From Bacillota bacterium (lineage in GTDB: Bacteria; Bacillota; Clostridia; Christensenellales; Aristaeellaceae), in NCBI GenBank assembly GCA_023415715.1, contig JAEZJP010000104.1:1-45809 (forward strand): a stretch of 45,809 nucleotides of DNA, written 5' to 3'. The notes beneath the pieces are model-generated. The model worked only from the letters and a program-made list of their open reading frames with translations. It did no database searches and was not told the DNA's origin. Shown piece after piece: positions 34,176-42,650 of the stretch (position 1 is the stretch's first letter; each line of letters begins with the position of its first letter). Both the position numbers and the translations under genes were made by a program.

Positions 34176-34259
34176 CGGGCGAACACAGTTCGCCCCTACA
34201 AATGGTGCAACACAACATGCGGAAAACAATGTATTGTAGGGGCGAACTGCGTTCGCCCG
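34176..34259 (+). repeat. 84-bp MITE-like element with 26-bp inverted ends
   Basis: The left end (34176-34201) and the complement of the right end (34234-34259) agree at 25 of 26 bases. Both ends have the form CGGGCGAAC-ACA/GCA-GTTCGCCCC then TACAA, and each end is itself a hairpin. The 32-base middle has no coding sense. No target duplication is evident. It fills most of the gap between the esterase and the histidine kinase gene, and could also serve as a bidirectional terminator for these convergent genes. A solo relative lies at 20116-20140. Confidence 0.8.
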
Positions 34260-34284
34260 AATGAAATGCTTTCGCCTACAATAT

Positions 34285-35685
34285 TCACATTTTATCGATT
34301 GCCGGAAATGTAACCGCAAAGACGGACCCCCCTCCGGGGCGGTCCGTCACTCGTATGCTGCCGTGCATTTTTTCCACAAGCTGCTTGGCAATGCTTAGCC
34401 CCAGGCCTGAACCGCCGTACGCACGGGAGCGCGCGGAATCAATGCGGTAGAACCTGTCAAAGATGCGTTCTTTATGATTGTCGTCTATGCCGATGCCGGT
34501 ATCCGCTACGCAGATGTTCACATGATGCCCGGTTTTTGTAACGGATACGGTGATTTCACCGCCTTGCGGCGTATACCGCACAGCATTATCCAGAAGGACG
34601 ATCAATATCTGACGCAACCGGTCCGGATCGCCTGTGATCCAGGCGGGGGAAATATCCTTGTTAAGGCTCAGGTTGTTCTTTTGCGCCAGAGGCGATATAA
34701 GCCGTACGGCGTCGTCCGCAGCCTCGGCCGCATCAGTGGGGTTATGGCTGACGGGCAGTTCGCCAGCGTCCGCCCGGGCCAGGTGCATGAGGTCAGCTAC
34801 CAGGCGGGACATGCGCTCGCTTTCATCCAGAATAGAGCCAAGGAAGGGCTTAAAGTCCCCCAGCGGCGCATCCTGCAATACCTCCGCATTGGCCCGAAGG
34901 GCGGCGACCGGCGTTCTAAGCTCATGAGAGGCCGCAGCCACAAACGCCTGCTGCTGCCGTATGGACTGCTCCACGGGTTTTATGGCCCTGGAGCTTAAAA
35001 ACTGGCTGCCCAGAACTATTAGAAACAACCCGCCTGCCACGCAGAGTGTGAATAACCAGCGAAGGCGGTCGCGGCTTTTAAGCTCCTCCGTGCGGTCCTG
35101 CATGACAAGCAAAATGCTGCTGGGCTCCTCCGACCCTACCACGGAGGCAGCAATACGGTATGACACATTATTTATTTTCTTAAAATAGAAATCCTTCATC
35201 GTGAAGGCATAGATCATTTGGCTGCCGCCGATTACGATGGGGGGCGATGCCTGGCCGGCTGCATCTTTACCGCTTTCTTTTTCCCCATTAAATGAAACAA
35301 TGAATCTTTTTTCCATCATTTTTTGGTTCTGAACGTTGGCCACATCATTGATTTGTTTCGCAAAATCGGCACGCACTTGTTCAACGATACCCTTGATGGC
35401 TTCGTCGTCCATTGTCTTGGTGGTGAGCGATTCTGCCTTATCCCCGTTTTCTTCGATATAGGCGAAGTACTTGTCCAGTGCCAGGACGCTCTCTTTTGTG
35501 CCTGCTAATCCGATATTGCGCTGGATGTCTACGAGCTTGGTGGCATAGGATCGCAAATCGTTTTCATATTGCGATGCCATTATCTTTTCCGTAACTCCAA
35601 GCGAGGCTAACACCATGATGATAAGGATCGCCCCTGATATGGCCATGTTGATCAGTGAAAGATGCCTTCCCAGTTTACGGAGCAT
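34285..35685 (-). CDS. Sensor histidine kinase
   Basis: A 466-residue membrane kinase of the two-component system that ends the large minus-strand operon. Membrane helices are at about 12-30 and 209-228, enclosing an extracytoplasmic sensor domain of about 175 residues with no recognised fold. The kinase core has AASHELRTPVAALRA (His254), the N-box VLLDNAVRYTPQGG, CVADTGIGIDDNHKERIFDRF and GSGLGLSIAKQLVEKMHGS. The Shine-Dalgarno is GGGAGAGGG. It follows the response regulator by 32 bases. The signal sensed is unknown; the operon context suggests the proteins or ligands of the upstream transport genes. Confidence 0.94.
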   Translation of the reverse strand: MLRKLGRHLSLINMAISGAILIIMVLASLGVTEKIMASQYENDLRSYATKLVDIQRNIGLAGTKESVLALDKYFAYIEENGDKAESLTTKTMDDEAIKGIVEQVRADFAKQINDVANVQNQKMMEKRFIVSFNGEKESGKDAAGQASPPIVIGGSQMIYAFTMKDFYFKKINNVSYRIAASVVGSEEPSSILLVMQDRTEELKSRDRLRWLFTLCVAGGLFLIVLGSQFLSSRAIKPVEQSIRQQQAFVAAASHELRTPVAALRANAEVLQDAPLGDFKPFLGSILDESERMSRLVADLMHLARADAGELPVSHNPTDAAEAADDAVRLISPLAQKNNLSLNKDISPAWITGDPDRLRQILIVLLDNAVRYTPQGGEITVSVTKTGHHVNICVADTGIGIDDNHKERIFDRFYRIDSARSRAYGGSGLGLSIAKQLVEKMHGSIRVTDRPGGGSVFAVTFPAIDKM

Positions 35686-35717
35686 AACGACCCTCTCCCA
35701 TGCAATGATGAATCCTG

Positions 35718-36392
35718 TTAAATATGTGAAACTAGCTGGTACCCGATTCCCCTGGCGGTTTTGATTTTCATCTGGGATTTTACGGTAACAAGATGTTTGC
35801 GCAAAAAACAGATATAGATATCAAGATTCCCGTCCTCTACGATGTTGCCGCCCCATACGCGGTCCAGCAGCACATCCCTTGGCAAAATCTGATTGGGATT
35901 GCGCATGAAAAAACCCAATAGCTTTGCCTCCGTGCGGGACAGGGTGAGTGTCTCGCAACTGCATTTTAAGATTGCACGCTCCGTGTCAAACACCACGTCG
36001 CCCACGTGCAGCGCTTCCTGCGGGCTCCACTGCACCGGACGCCTGAGCAATGCCCGGATGCGCGCCATCAGTTCGGCCATGGCGAAGGGCTTCACAAGAT
36101 AGTCATCCGCACCGGCGTCCAGCCCCGTGACCCGGTCGCCGATACCGTCCATTGCCGTAAGCATAAGCACCGGAGTTGCATCACGGTTTAACCGCAGCTT
36201 CTGCAAAAGGCTGACGCCATCCAGGCCGGGAAGCATCCGGTCCAGCAGGACGAGGTCAAAATGCTGTGCCTCCAGCGCCTCCAGGCCGCTTGTACCGTCC
36301 AAGCAGGCAGTCACCTCAAAGCCTTCTTTTTTCAGATGGTATACAACGGCCATGGACAGGCTTTTGTCGTCTTCCACAAGCAGTATCTGCAA
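35718..36392 (-). CDS. Response regulator, OmpR/PhoB family
   Basis: A 224-residue DNA-binding regulator. The start is taken at TTG 36392, 6 bases after CGGAGG; a TTG at 36407 is in frame but overlaps this site. The receiver has EDDKS near residue 7, phosphoacceptor Asp51 in LLDRMLPGLDG, the TA motif in LMLTAMDGIGDRV and YLVKPFAMAELMARIRALLRR split over the lysine region. The winged helix has LTLSRTEAKLLGFFMRNPNQ and the recognition part DGNLDIYICFLRKHL. It pairs with the kinase downstream and is separated from the upstream binding-protein gene by a strong hairpin. Confidence 0.95.
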   Translation of the reverse strand: MQILLVEDDKSLSMAVVYHLKKEGFEVTACLDGTSGLEALEAQHFDLVLLDRMLPGLDGVSLLQKLRLNRDATPVLMLTAMDGIGDRVTGLDAGADDYLVKPFAMAELMARIRALLRRPVQWSPQEALHVGDVVFDTERAILKCSCETLTLSRTEAKLLGFFMRNPNQILPRDVLLDRVWGGNIVEDGNLDIYICFLRKHLVTVKSQMKIKTARGIGYQLVSHI

Positions 36393-36441
36393 GGTATACC
36401 TCCGCAATGGCGATAGCCAATCTTATTGTAACATAGATGCC

Positions 36442-36477
36442 GCCCTGCATCCATCAGGAAAGAGATGGATGCAGGGC
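36442..36477 (-). terminator. Hairpin between the second binding-protein gene and the regulator gene
   Basis: A perfect 14-bp stem (GCCCTGCATCCATC against GATGGATGCAGGGC) with an 8-base loop. No T-run follows on the minus strand, so it may attenuate, or protect the upstream mRNA end, rather than stop transcription completely. Confidence 0.6.
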
Positions 36478-36510
36478 CGTGTTGTTTTCGGAATCCAATT
36501 TGCGGGAATG

Positions 36511-38799
36511 CTACTCGTTCAAATAGGCCCAGGCCCGTTGCTGGACCGCCTGCGCCGCATCCTGGGCAGTTATGCTTCCTGCAAAGAACGCTTCCGTTTC
36601 CTCTGTGATGAAGCCTAGCAGCGTTTCATCGGCACGGATTGGTATGTTAAGCGTATCGCAAAGCGCGCGTAGATTTTGACATGTTGTTTCATCGGGTTGA
36701 TTGACCTCAATAGGATTCATACCAGGCAGAGCAAACATCGCCACCATTTTCTTGCCGCCCTGGTTGCGGGCGAGCGCGTCTGCAAACTGTTGATCCAGCG
36801 ATGCGGCGACAGTGGGCAATCCCTCCACCTGATCCAATACCTGGACGTCGGGGGAGTACAGAAGCAGCACGAATTCTTCTGCCAGCGCCTGATTCGGGGA
36901 CTGGGCATTGATGCCTGCAATCAGCGAGGGTGTATAGCCATACCCATCGCCACTTAAGGAAGGTATCGTGGTAAAACCGCTTTCTTCCCCACCTGATATG
37001 GTGTAGGCGATATCTAGCTGCATCAGGCTTAAGAATGAAGCGGGAAGCAGTGCCGACGAACCGTTGAGCATGGCGATCATTTCCTCCGGTATCATGCCGC
37101 CTTTGCCACGCGGTAATGTTTCCGTAGGTACGTCACCCTGATTTATATAAAGCTGGTACAAGGTTTCCAGGAAAGACTCAAAAGCAGGACTGTCAAACTG
37201 AAGTTGTCCGCTTTCGTTTCGGAACTGCGATTCGCTGGCGGGGTAGAACATGCGCAGCCACTCCTCGTAGGTACGCGGATGCAAAAGGGTCTGGCCGGAT
37301 GCCAAGGGCAGGGAAGGCAAATCCTGAAGGGTTGTAATGGCATTTATGGTATTCGCGTTTCCCCACAGAAGTGTAGCGGAGAACTGTGCGGGCATGGCGT
37401 ACAGCTTTCCATCCGCGGCGGTACTCCCCTCACGGATGCCAGGCAGGAATGCAACATCCTTCAGCAGGTCGGTCAAATCCTTCAAAATGCCTCTCTGCGC
37501 GTACTTTTCCACGGGAAGCCCATCCAGAATCAGCACATCGCCGCCCTTACCCGCCAACAGGTCGGTGTTCAAGGTACGGATGCGGTCCTCCTTTGGGGAT
37601 TTATCGTCTTGCGCAAGCTGCGTCTGTAGCTTCACGCTCAGTTCCGGGTGCTGCCTTTGAAAATCGCCGGCCGCCTTGCGAAGCTTAGCGGAATCATACA
37701 GTGATGTGATGGTGAAATCCTGCTTGGCGCTTAAATTGGCTGCGTCAGTATAGCGGTACGCGGCCAGCGTATAGCTTTCCATGCCTCCGATGCGCACGCT
37801 TTTCCCGCCACTCATGCCATTGGCGCCTTCCATAATAAGAGCGACAACGGTGCCATCCTTCATGACGGCAATACCCGGTAAACCGTTGCCGGGATCGCCA
37901 AATAGGGTGCCGAGGGCTTCCATAAGCTTTGAAGGCTGGCTTTCCCCCGGTTTCACCGCATACAGCCCGGTTCTGTCCATGATGTAGGCAGCGCCATCAG
38001 GCCCAATGGCGAACCGGGCGTCAGAATCGGTGCTGATATCCGCTGCATTGCGCTTTTCTCCGCTATTGATATCGTATTGTGTCAGCTTATCCCTTGACAT
38101 TGCAATCAATGTTTCCCCTAAAACTGTAAAGCTGTCGGCGTCGGGTGTTGCTATCTGTTTGACGCTGTTTCCTTTTTCGTCATAGATGGTGACGCTGGTT
38201 CGCCTTTCGAGTATTGCTGTTTGCTTGTTATTCAGCGCGGCGGCATCCTCTATCATGCCATTGATTTGAAAACTGCCGCTTAAAGTGCCGTCCGCGTTAA
38301 GCCAGGTGGCTGTAAAGCTTATATCCTCCGGGTTGCGGATATTGGCCTTGCCGCCGGCTTCCTGCGGTTGAGCGCTGCCCTGTGCCTGCAGATCACTGCC
38401 GCCCTGCACCTGTGTACCGTTTGACTTCGGACCGCTGCCTTGATCTTCCTGCGGCTCCATATCAACGGAAATGACAAGCAGGCTGCCGTCCGGAGCAAAG
38501 TCGATGTAAATGATGCCTCTGCCCGTATAGTCAAGCGGCGCTATCTCGGGGGGTGTGCCGATGTCAGTCCAATGAAGCAGCACCCATGCATTTGATTCAG
38601 TTTTCTGTGCGGCAGCTGCCAGTGAACCGTCGGGTTTTGCGACGATGGAAGTGAGGGAAGTATATCCTTCCGGTACAGCCACCGGGGTTTCTGCATACGT
38701 TCCCTGCGGCGCGCTTTCGCCAAGGGAAGCGGCCGGTAAAAGTGTGGCCGCCAGCGCCAGGGTTAGGAGAAGCGCAAAGATTCTTTGCCGTGTTTTCAT
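36511..38799 (-). CDS. Beta-propeller-like/solute-binding fusion protein, copy 2
   Basis: A 762-residue secreted protein. The signal peptide MKTRQRIFALLLTLALAATL ends near SLGESAPQG without a lipobox cysteine. Residues about 35-340 contain repeated blade-like units (IVAKPDGSLAAAA, IDFAPDGSLLVIS, FAIGPDGAAYIMD, IAVMKDGTVVALI), interrupted by a Gly/Gln-rich linker near 120-150. From about residue 360 comes a family 1 solute-binding domain (FTITSLYDSAKLRKAAGDFQ, GGDVLILDGLPVEKY, GKLYAMPAQF, EEWLRMFYPASE, GYTPSLIAGINA). The gene lies 44 bases after a paralogue with the same signal peptide and ribosome site (GGAAAGGGGAT). The ligand is unknown. A propeller fused to a binding protein is uncommon. 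Confidence 0.8.
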   Translation of the reverse strand: MKTRQRIFALLLTLALAATLLPAASLGESAPQGTYAETPVAVPEGYTSLTSIVAKPDGSLAAAAQKTESNAWVLLHWTDIGTPPEIAPLDYTGRGIIYIDFAPDGSLLVISVDMEPQEDQGSGPKSNGTQVQGGSDLQAQGSAQPQEAGGKANIRNPEDISFTATWLNADGTLSGSFQINGMIEDAAALNNKQTAILERRTSVTIYDEKGNSVKQIATPDADSFTVLGETLIAMSRDKLTQYDINSGEKRNAADISTDSDARFAIGPDGAAYIMDRTGLYAVKPGESQPSKLMEALGTLFGDPGNGLPGIAVMKDGTVVALIMEGANGMSGGKSVRIGGMESYTLAAYRYTDAANLSAKQDFTITSLYDSAKLRKAAGDFQRQHPELSVKLQTQLAQDDKSPKEDRIRTLNTDLLAGKGGDVLILDGLPVEKYAQRGILKDLTDLLKDVAFLPGIREGSTAADGKLYAMPAQFSATLLWGNANTINAITTLQDLPSLPLASGQTLLHPRTYEEWLRMFYPASESQFRNESGQLQFDSPAFESFLETLYQLYINQGDVPTETLPRGKGGMIPEEMIAMLNGSSALLPASFLSLMQLDIAYTISGGEESGFTTIPSLSGDGYGYTPSLIAGINAQSPNQALAEEFVLLLYSPDVQVLDQVEGLPTVAASLDQQFADALARNQGGKKMVAMFALPGMNPIEVNQPDETTCQNLRALCDTLNIPIRADETLLGFITEETEAFFAGSITAQDAAQAVQQRAWAYLNE

Positions 38800-38843
38800 A
38801 TTGGATCCCCTTTCCTTGATTGAATTTGGTTCTTCTAAATGGG

Positions 38844-41210
38844 CTATTCGTTCAAATAAGCCCAGGCCCGCTGCTGGACCGCCTGCGCCGCCTCCTGCGC
38901 GGTAATGCTTCCGGCGAAGAAAGCTTCCGTTTCCTCTATGATGAAACCAAGGAGCGTTTCATCGGCGCGGACCGGTACGTTAAGCGTATCGCAAAGCGTG
39001 CGCAGCGTGTTCAATACCGCTTCATCGGGCTGCTTGAGATTTATGGGGTTCGAGCCGTCTATTGAGAACGCCATCATCATTTTTTTGCCGCCCTGGCTGC
39101 GTGTGAGCGCATCCGCAAACTGTTTGTCCAGGGAAGCAGCTACCGTGGGCAACCCCTCCATCTGATCCAGTTCCTGGATGTCGGGGGAGTAAAGTGACAG
39201 CACAAATTCTTCCGCCAGCGCCTGGTTCTTGGAATTGGCGTTGATGCCGGCCATCAGCGAAGGTGTGTAGCCATATCCCGTGCCGTTTAAGGAAGGCACC
39301 GGCAAAAACCCGCTTTCCTCCCCGCCGGAAATGGTGTAGGCGATATTCATTTCCATCAGGCTTAAGAACAAAGAGGGAAACAGCACCGTCGAACCGTTGA
39401 CCATGGCGAAGATTTCGTCCGGTACCATGCCGCCTTTGCCAGGCCCTAATCTTTCTTCAGGCACGTCACCCTGATTTATATAAAGCTGGTACAATGTTTC
39501 CAGGAAGGACTCAAATGCTGGGCTGTCAAACTGCAGCTGCCCGCTTTCGTTTCGGAACTGCGATTCACTGGCGGGGTAGAACATGCGCAGCCACTCCTCA
39601 TAGGTGCGCGGATGCAAAAGTGTCTGGCCTGGCGCTATGGGCAAGGAAGGCAGGTCCTGAAGGGTTTTAATTGCATTTGTGGTACTCGCGTTTCCCCACA
39701 TAAGCCCAACAGAGAACTGTGCGGGCATTGCATACAGCTTTCCGTCCGCGGCAGTGCTTCCATCCCGGATGCCTGGCAGGAATACGATGTCCTTTAGCAG
39801 GCCTGTCAGATCCTTAAGGATGCCCCTTTGTGCGTACTTCTCTACGGGGAGCCCGTCCAGAATCAGCACGTCGCCGCCTTTGCCCGCCAACAGGTCGGTA
39901 TTCAGGGTGCGGATGCGGTCCTCCACCGGGGATTCGTCATTTTTCGCCAACTGTGTCTGCAGCTTCACGCTCAGTTCCGGGTGAAGCCGCTGAAAATCGT
40001 TTGCCACTTTGCGCAACTTAGCGGAGTCATACAGCGATGTGATGGTGAAATCCTGCTTCGCTGTCAAGTTGGCGGTATCCGTATAGCGGTAGGCTACCAG
40101 CGAACTTAATACCTTGCCTCCGATTTGCACGCTCTTACCGCCGCCAAGACTTCCACCACCCATGATCAGCGCGACAACTGTGCCATCCTTCATGACGGCT
40201 ATACCTGTTAAGCCGTTGCTTGGATCGCCGATGAGGGTGCCGAGGGGATCCATGAGCCTTGTCGGTTGGCTGTCCGTAGGTTTCACAGTATACAGCCCGT
40301 TGTTGTCCATGATGTAGGCAGCGCCGTCGGGCCCGGCGGCAACCTGGGCGGCAGAATTGGTATTTATATCTGCCGTGTTCAGCTTTTCACCGCTTTGAGC
40401 GTCATATTGTGTCAGCTTTTCCCGTGACATAGCAACCAATGTTTCCCCGGAAACAGCAATGCTGTCGACGTCGGGTGCGGCAATCTGATTGACGCTGTTT
40501 CCTTTCTCGTCATAGACGGTGATGCTGATCCGCCTTTCGAGTACGGCAGTTTGCTTGTTATTCAGCGCCGCGGCATCCTCTATCATGCCTTTGATTTGGA
40601 AACTGCCGCTTAAAGTGCCGTCCGCGTTAAACCAGGTGGCAGTAAAGCTCATATCGTCTATGGAGCGGAAGTCAGCCTTCCCGCCATCTTCCTTCGTTTG
40701 AGTGTCGCCCTGAACCGGCAGGTCGCCGCCGCCCTGCACCTGCGGGCCGTCGCTGTTTAGCTGAGGGCCTTCGCCCTGCACTTGCGGGCCGTCGCCCTGC
40801 ACCTGAATATCATTCCCTTCCGGCTGCGGGCCGTCGCCTTGATCCTCCGGCGGCCTATCCGGCAGCATCATATCATTGGAAAGGACCAGCAGGCTGCCGT
40901 CCTGTGCAAAGTCGATTTGGCTGATGCCTCCGCCCGTATAGTCAAGCGGCGTTGCCTCGGGAGGTGTGCCTATGTCGGTCCAATGAAGCAGCACCCACGC
41001 GCCCGTATCGCTCTTCTGTGCGGCTGCTGCCAATGTACCGTCGGGTTTTACGGCGATGGAAGTGAGGGCGGTATACCCATCCGGAATATCCATCGGGGTT
41101 TCTACGTACGTTCCCTGCGGTGCGCTTTCGCCAAGGGCAGCGGCCGGCAAAAGTGTGGCAGCCAGCGTAAGGGTCAGGACAAGCGCGAAGATTCTTTTCC
41201 TTGTTTTCAT
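38844..41210 (-). CDS. Beta-propeller-like/solute-binding fusion protein, copy 1
   Basis: A 788-residue paralogue of the next gene in the operon. The signal peptide MKTRKRIFALVLTLTLAATL is nearly identical, again with no lipobox cysteine. The propeller-like half has the same blades (IAVKPDGTLAAAA, IDFAQDGSLLVLS, VAAGPDGAAYIMDNNGLYTV, IAVMKDGTVVALI). A longer Gly/Pro/Gln-rich repeat linker lies at about 120-180. The binding half shares long identical blocks with the other copy, for example LNTDLLAGKGGDVLILDGLP and SQFRNESGQLQFDSPAFESF. It is a recent tandem duplication in which the linker diverged most. The gene follows the MacB-like gene by about 60 bases. It presumably delivers ligand to the two permeases upstream, or senses it for the kinase (inference). 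Confidence 0.8.
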   Translation of the reverse strand: MKTRKRIFALVLTLTLAATLLPAAALGESAPQGTYVETPMDIPDGYTALTSIAVKPDGTLAAAAQKSDTGAWVLLHWTDIGTPPEATPLDYTGGGISQIDFAQDGSLLVLSNDMMLPDRPPEDQGDGPQPEGNDIQVQGDGPQVQGEGPQLNSDGPQVQGGGDLPVQGDTQTKEDGGKADFRSIDDMSFTATWFNADGTLSGSFQIKGMIEDAAALNNKQTAVLERRISITVYDEKGNSVNQIAAPDVDSIAVSGETLVAMSREKLTQYDAQSGEKLNTADINTNSAAQVAAGPDGAAYIMDNNGLYTVKPTDSQPTRLMDPLGTLIGDPSNGLTGIAVMKDGTVVALIMGGGSLGGGKSVQIGGKVLSSLVAYRYTDTANLTAKQDFTITSLYDSAKLRKVANDFQRLHPELSVKLQTQLAKNDESPVEDRIRTLNTDLLAGKGGDVLILDGLPVEKYAQRGILKDLTGLLKDIVFLPGIRDGSTAADGKLYAMPAQFSVGLMWGNASTTNAIKTLQDLPSLPIAPGQTLLHPRTYEEWLRMFYPASESQFRNESGQLQFDSPAFESFLETLYQLYINQGDVPEERLGPGKGGMVPDEIFAMVNGSTVLFPSLFLSLMEMNIAYTISGGEESGFLPVPSLNGTGYGYTPSLMAGINANSKNQALAEEFVLSLYSPDIQELDQMEGLPTVAASLDKQFADALTRSQGGKKMMMAFSIDGSNPINLKQPDEAVLNTLRTLCDTLNVPVRADETLLGFIIEETEAFFAGSITAQEAAQAVQQRAWAYLNE
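40731..40804 (-). repeat. In-frame 42-bp repeats encoding a Gly-Pro-Gln linker
   Basis: Copies of GCCCTGCACCTGCGGGCCGT start at 40731 and, with one change, at 40773, a period of 42 bases (14 codons). A third, partial copy starts at about 40794. They encode a D/E-G-P-Q-V-Q-G type unit in the linker of the fusion protein. The paralogous gene has a shorter version, so copy number has changed since duplication. Confidence 0.7.
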
Positions 41211-41273
41211 ATTTATCCCCTTTCCGTAGTTGAAATTGATTTTGCTGATTTGAAGTTGAGAGGAGGGCGCTGT

Positions 41274-42647
41274 TTACATATGCATCCCTCCTGTATTAGC
41301 TTGAAAGAGCCATGCAAATGCCTTCCCGGATTGCCGTAAACATCTAAGAATTGTAAATGCCGCAAAGAAAACAATGGGCAAATATGCTATGCCGGGCAAA
41401 GTCGTTGGTATCCAACCCAAACGCTTAACAATCCATAGGGAAAACGGCGCAGCTATGATGAGCACTCCCGCACAGGCGGATGCGGCCGTTATGCCGGTGT
41501 ATGCAATTCCCCGCTTCATGGCCCGGCGTGCCAGACACATAAGCGGAAGGGAAACAAGGCTTAAGATGATGCCGGCCGTTATTATCCCGTGTTCCGCCAG
41601 GTCCGGCCTAAGAGCTGGGGAAAGGCGCCCATTAACCATAAGTTGTAGAAGTTCCTCCGCTTTCCCGGGCCAGAACGAAAAGTCGGACCAGCGGGTAGGC
41701 AGGAATGAGGTGGGAATGCTGCTGCCGAAAGCCGGCAAACGGACGATACCTGCGCCAACGGCGATAAGCATAAGCGCAGGCACGAACCAGAAGACTGCTG
41801 TGCGTACAAACTGCCGGCGGGAAGCGGTTCTGTCGCTTTTTAAATCGGATAACTTAAGCCATGCGGCTTTTGTAAGATCTATAAACATCAAATACAGTTC
41901 TATAAGCGACAGAACCATGAGCAGATAGCCCGGAAGGGATGTAAAGAGTGCCAGCAATTGATGTGTATCCTGGTGGTCGTCTATGCTGCCGCCTGTGCTC
42001 ATGGCGGCAGATTGCATCCAATTTTCCACCTGCTCCTTTGCCGTTTTGCCGGGACCGGGCCGTGCGATGAACTCCAGCGCGGTCATATGTATATCCTCAT
42101 TTGCCAAGGCTGCCGGGCATAAGGCCATGCCTCTCCCGGGGTCGGAGGGGATGGAAGAAACACCCTCCGGCAAACTGAAGACACCGCGGACAGTCATCCG
42201 TTCCCCGGAAATTTCGACTTCTTTGCCAATGATGTCCAGAGTGCCGAACAGCTTCAAGGCCGTTTCTTGATCAATAGCGCAGCCGACTGTATCCATTTTA
42301 CCGGGATACTGGCCGTTTTTCAGAGGCAAGTCCCATATCAGCGATGCGCTGCCGTCCAGCCAGATCACATCCACCATCGTAGTATCCGAGGTGGCGTAGG
42401 CCATGATTTGTTCAGATAGCGACTGGCCCCAGCCTGTGACTTCTCCTTCTCCGTTAAGCTTTATTTGCCTGCGCAGTTCCTTTAGCGCTCCGAAATCCAG
42501 CATGCTGCCGGGTTCCCGATAACTGACCCGGTCATCGTTCCATTGCCTTACGTGAAGTGCCCATACGCCCAATGCGCCGTACCAGCAGAGCAAGCCGGTG
42601 AGGAGCAGCAAAACTCCGTGGATAAGCTCTCGTTTCAGCCATTGCAC
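41274..42647 (-). CDS. MacB/FtsX-like membrane protein without ATPase domain
   Basis: A 457-residue membrane protein. The start is GTG 42647, with GGAGGAGG of the preceding gene's end as its ribosome site, so translation is coupled. A first membrane helix is at about 9-31. Then comes an extracytoplasmic region with MacB periplasmic-core features: LPLKNGQYPGKMDTVGCAID, ETALKLFGTLDIIGKEVEIS and ERMTVRGVFSLPEGV. About five more hydrophobic helices follow from residue 235 (LPGYLLMVLSLIELYLMFID, TAVFWFVPALMLIAVGAGIV, and others). Classical MacB has four helices plus an ATPase; here the ATPase part is absent and the helix count looks higher. It follows a HlyD-type adaptor, its usual partner class. 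The exported substrate is unknown. Confidence 0.65.
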   Translation of the reverse strand: MQWLKRELIHGVLLLLTGLLCWYGALGVWALHVRQWNDDRVSYREPGSMLDFGALKELRRQIKLNGEGEVTGWGQSLSEQIMAYATSDTTMVDVIWLDGSASLIWDLPLKNGQYPGKMDTVGCAIDQETALKLFGTLDIIGKEVEISGERMTVRGVFSLPEGVSSIPSDPGRGMALCPAALANEDIHMTALEFIARPGPGKTAKEQVENWMQSAAMSTGGSIDDHQDTHQLLALFTSLPGYLLMVLSLIELYLMFIDLTKAAWLKLSDLKSDRTASRRQFVRTAVFWFVPALMLIAVGAGIVRLPAFGSSIPTSFLPTRWSDFSFWPGKAEELLQLMVNGRLSPALRPDLAEHGIITAGIILSLVSLPLMCLARRAMKRGIAYTGITAASACAGVLIIAAPFSLWIVKRLGWIPTTLPGIAYLPIVFFAAFTILRCLRQSGKAFAWLFQANTGGMHM

Positions 42648-42650
42648 GTA

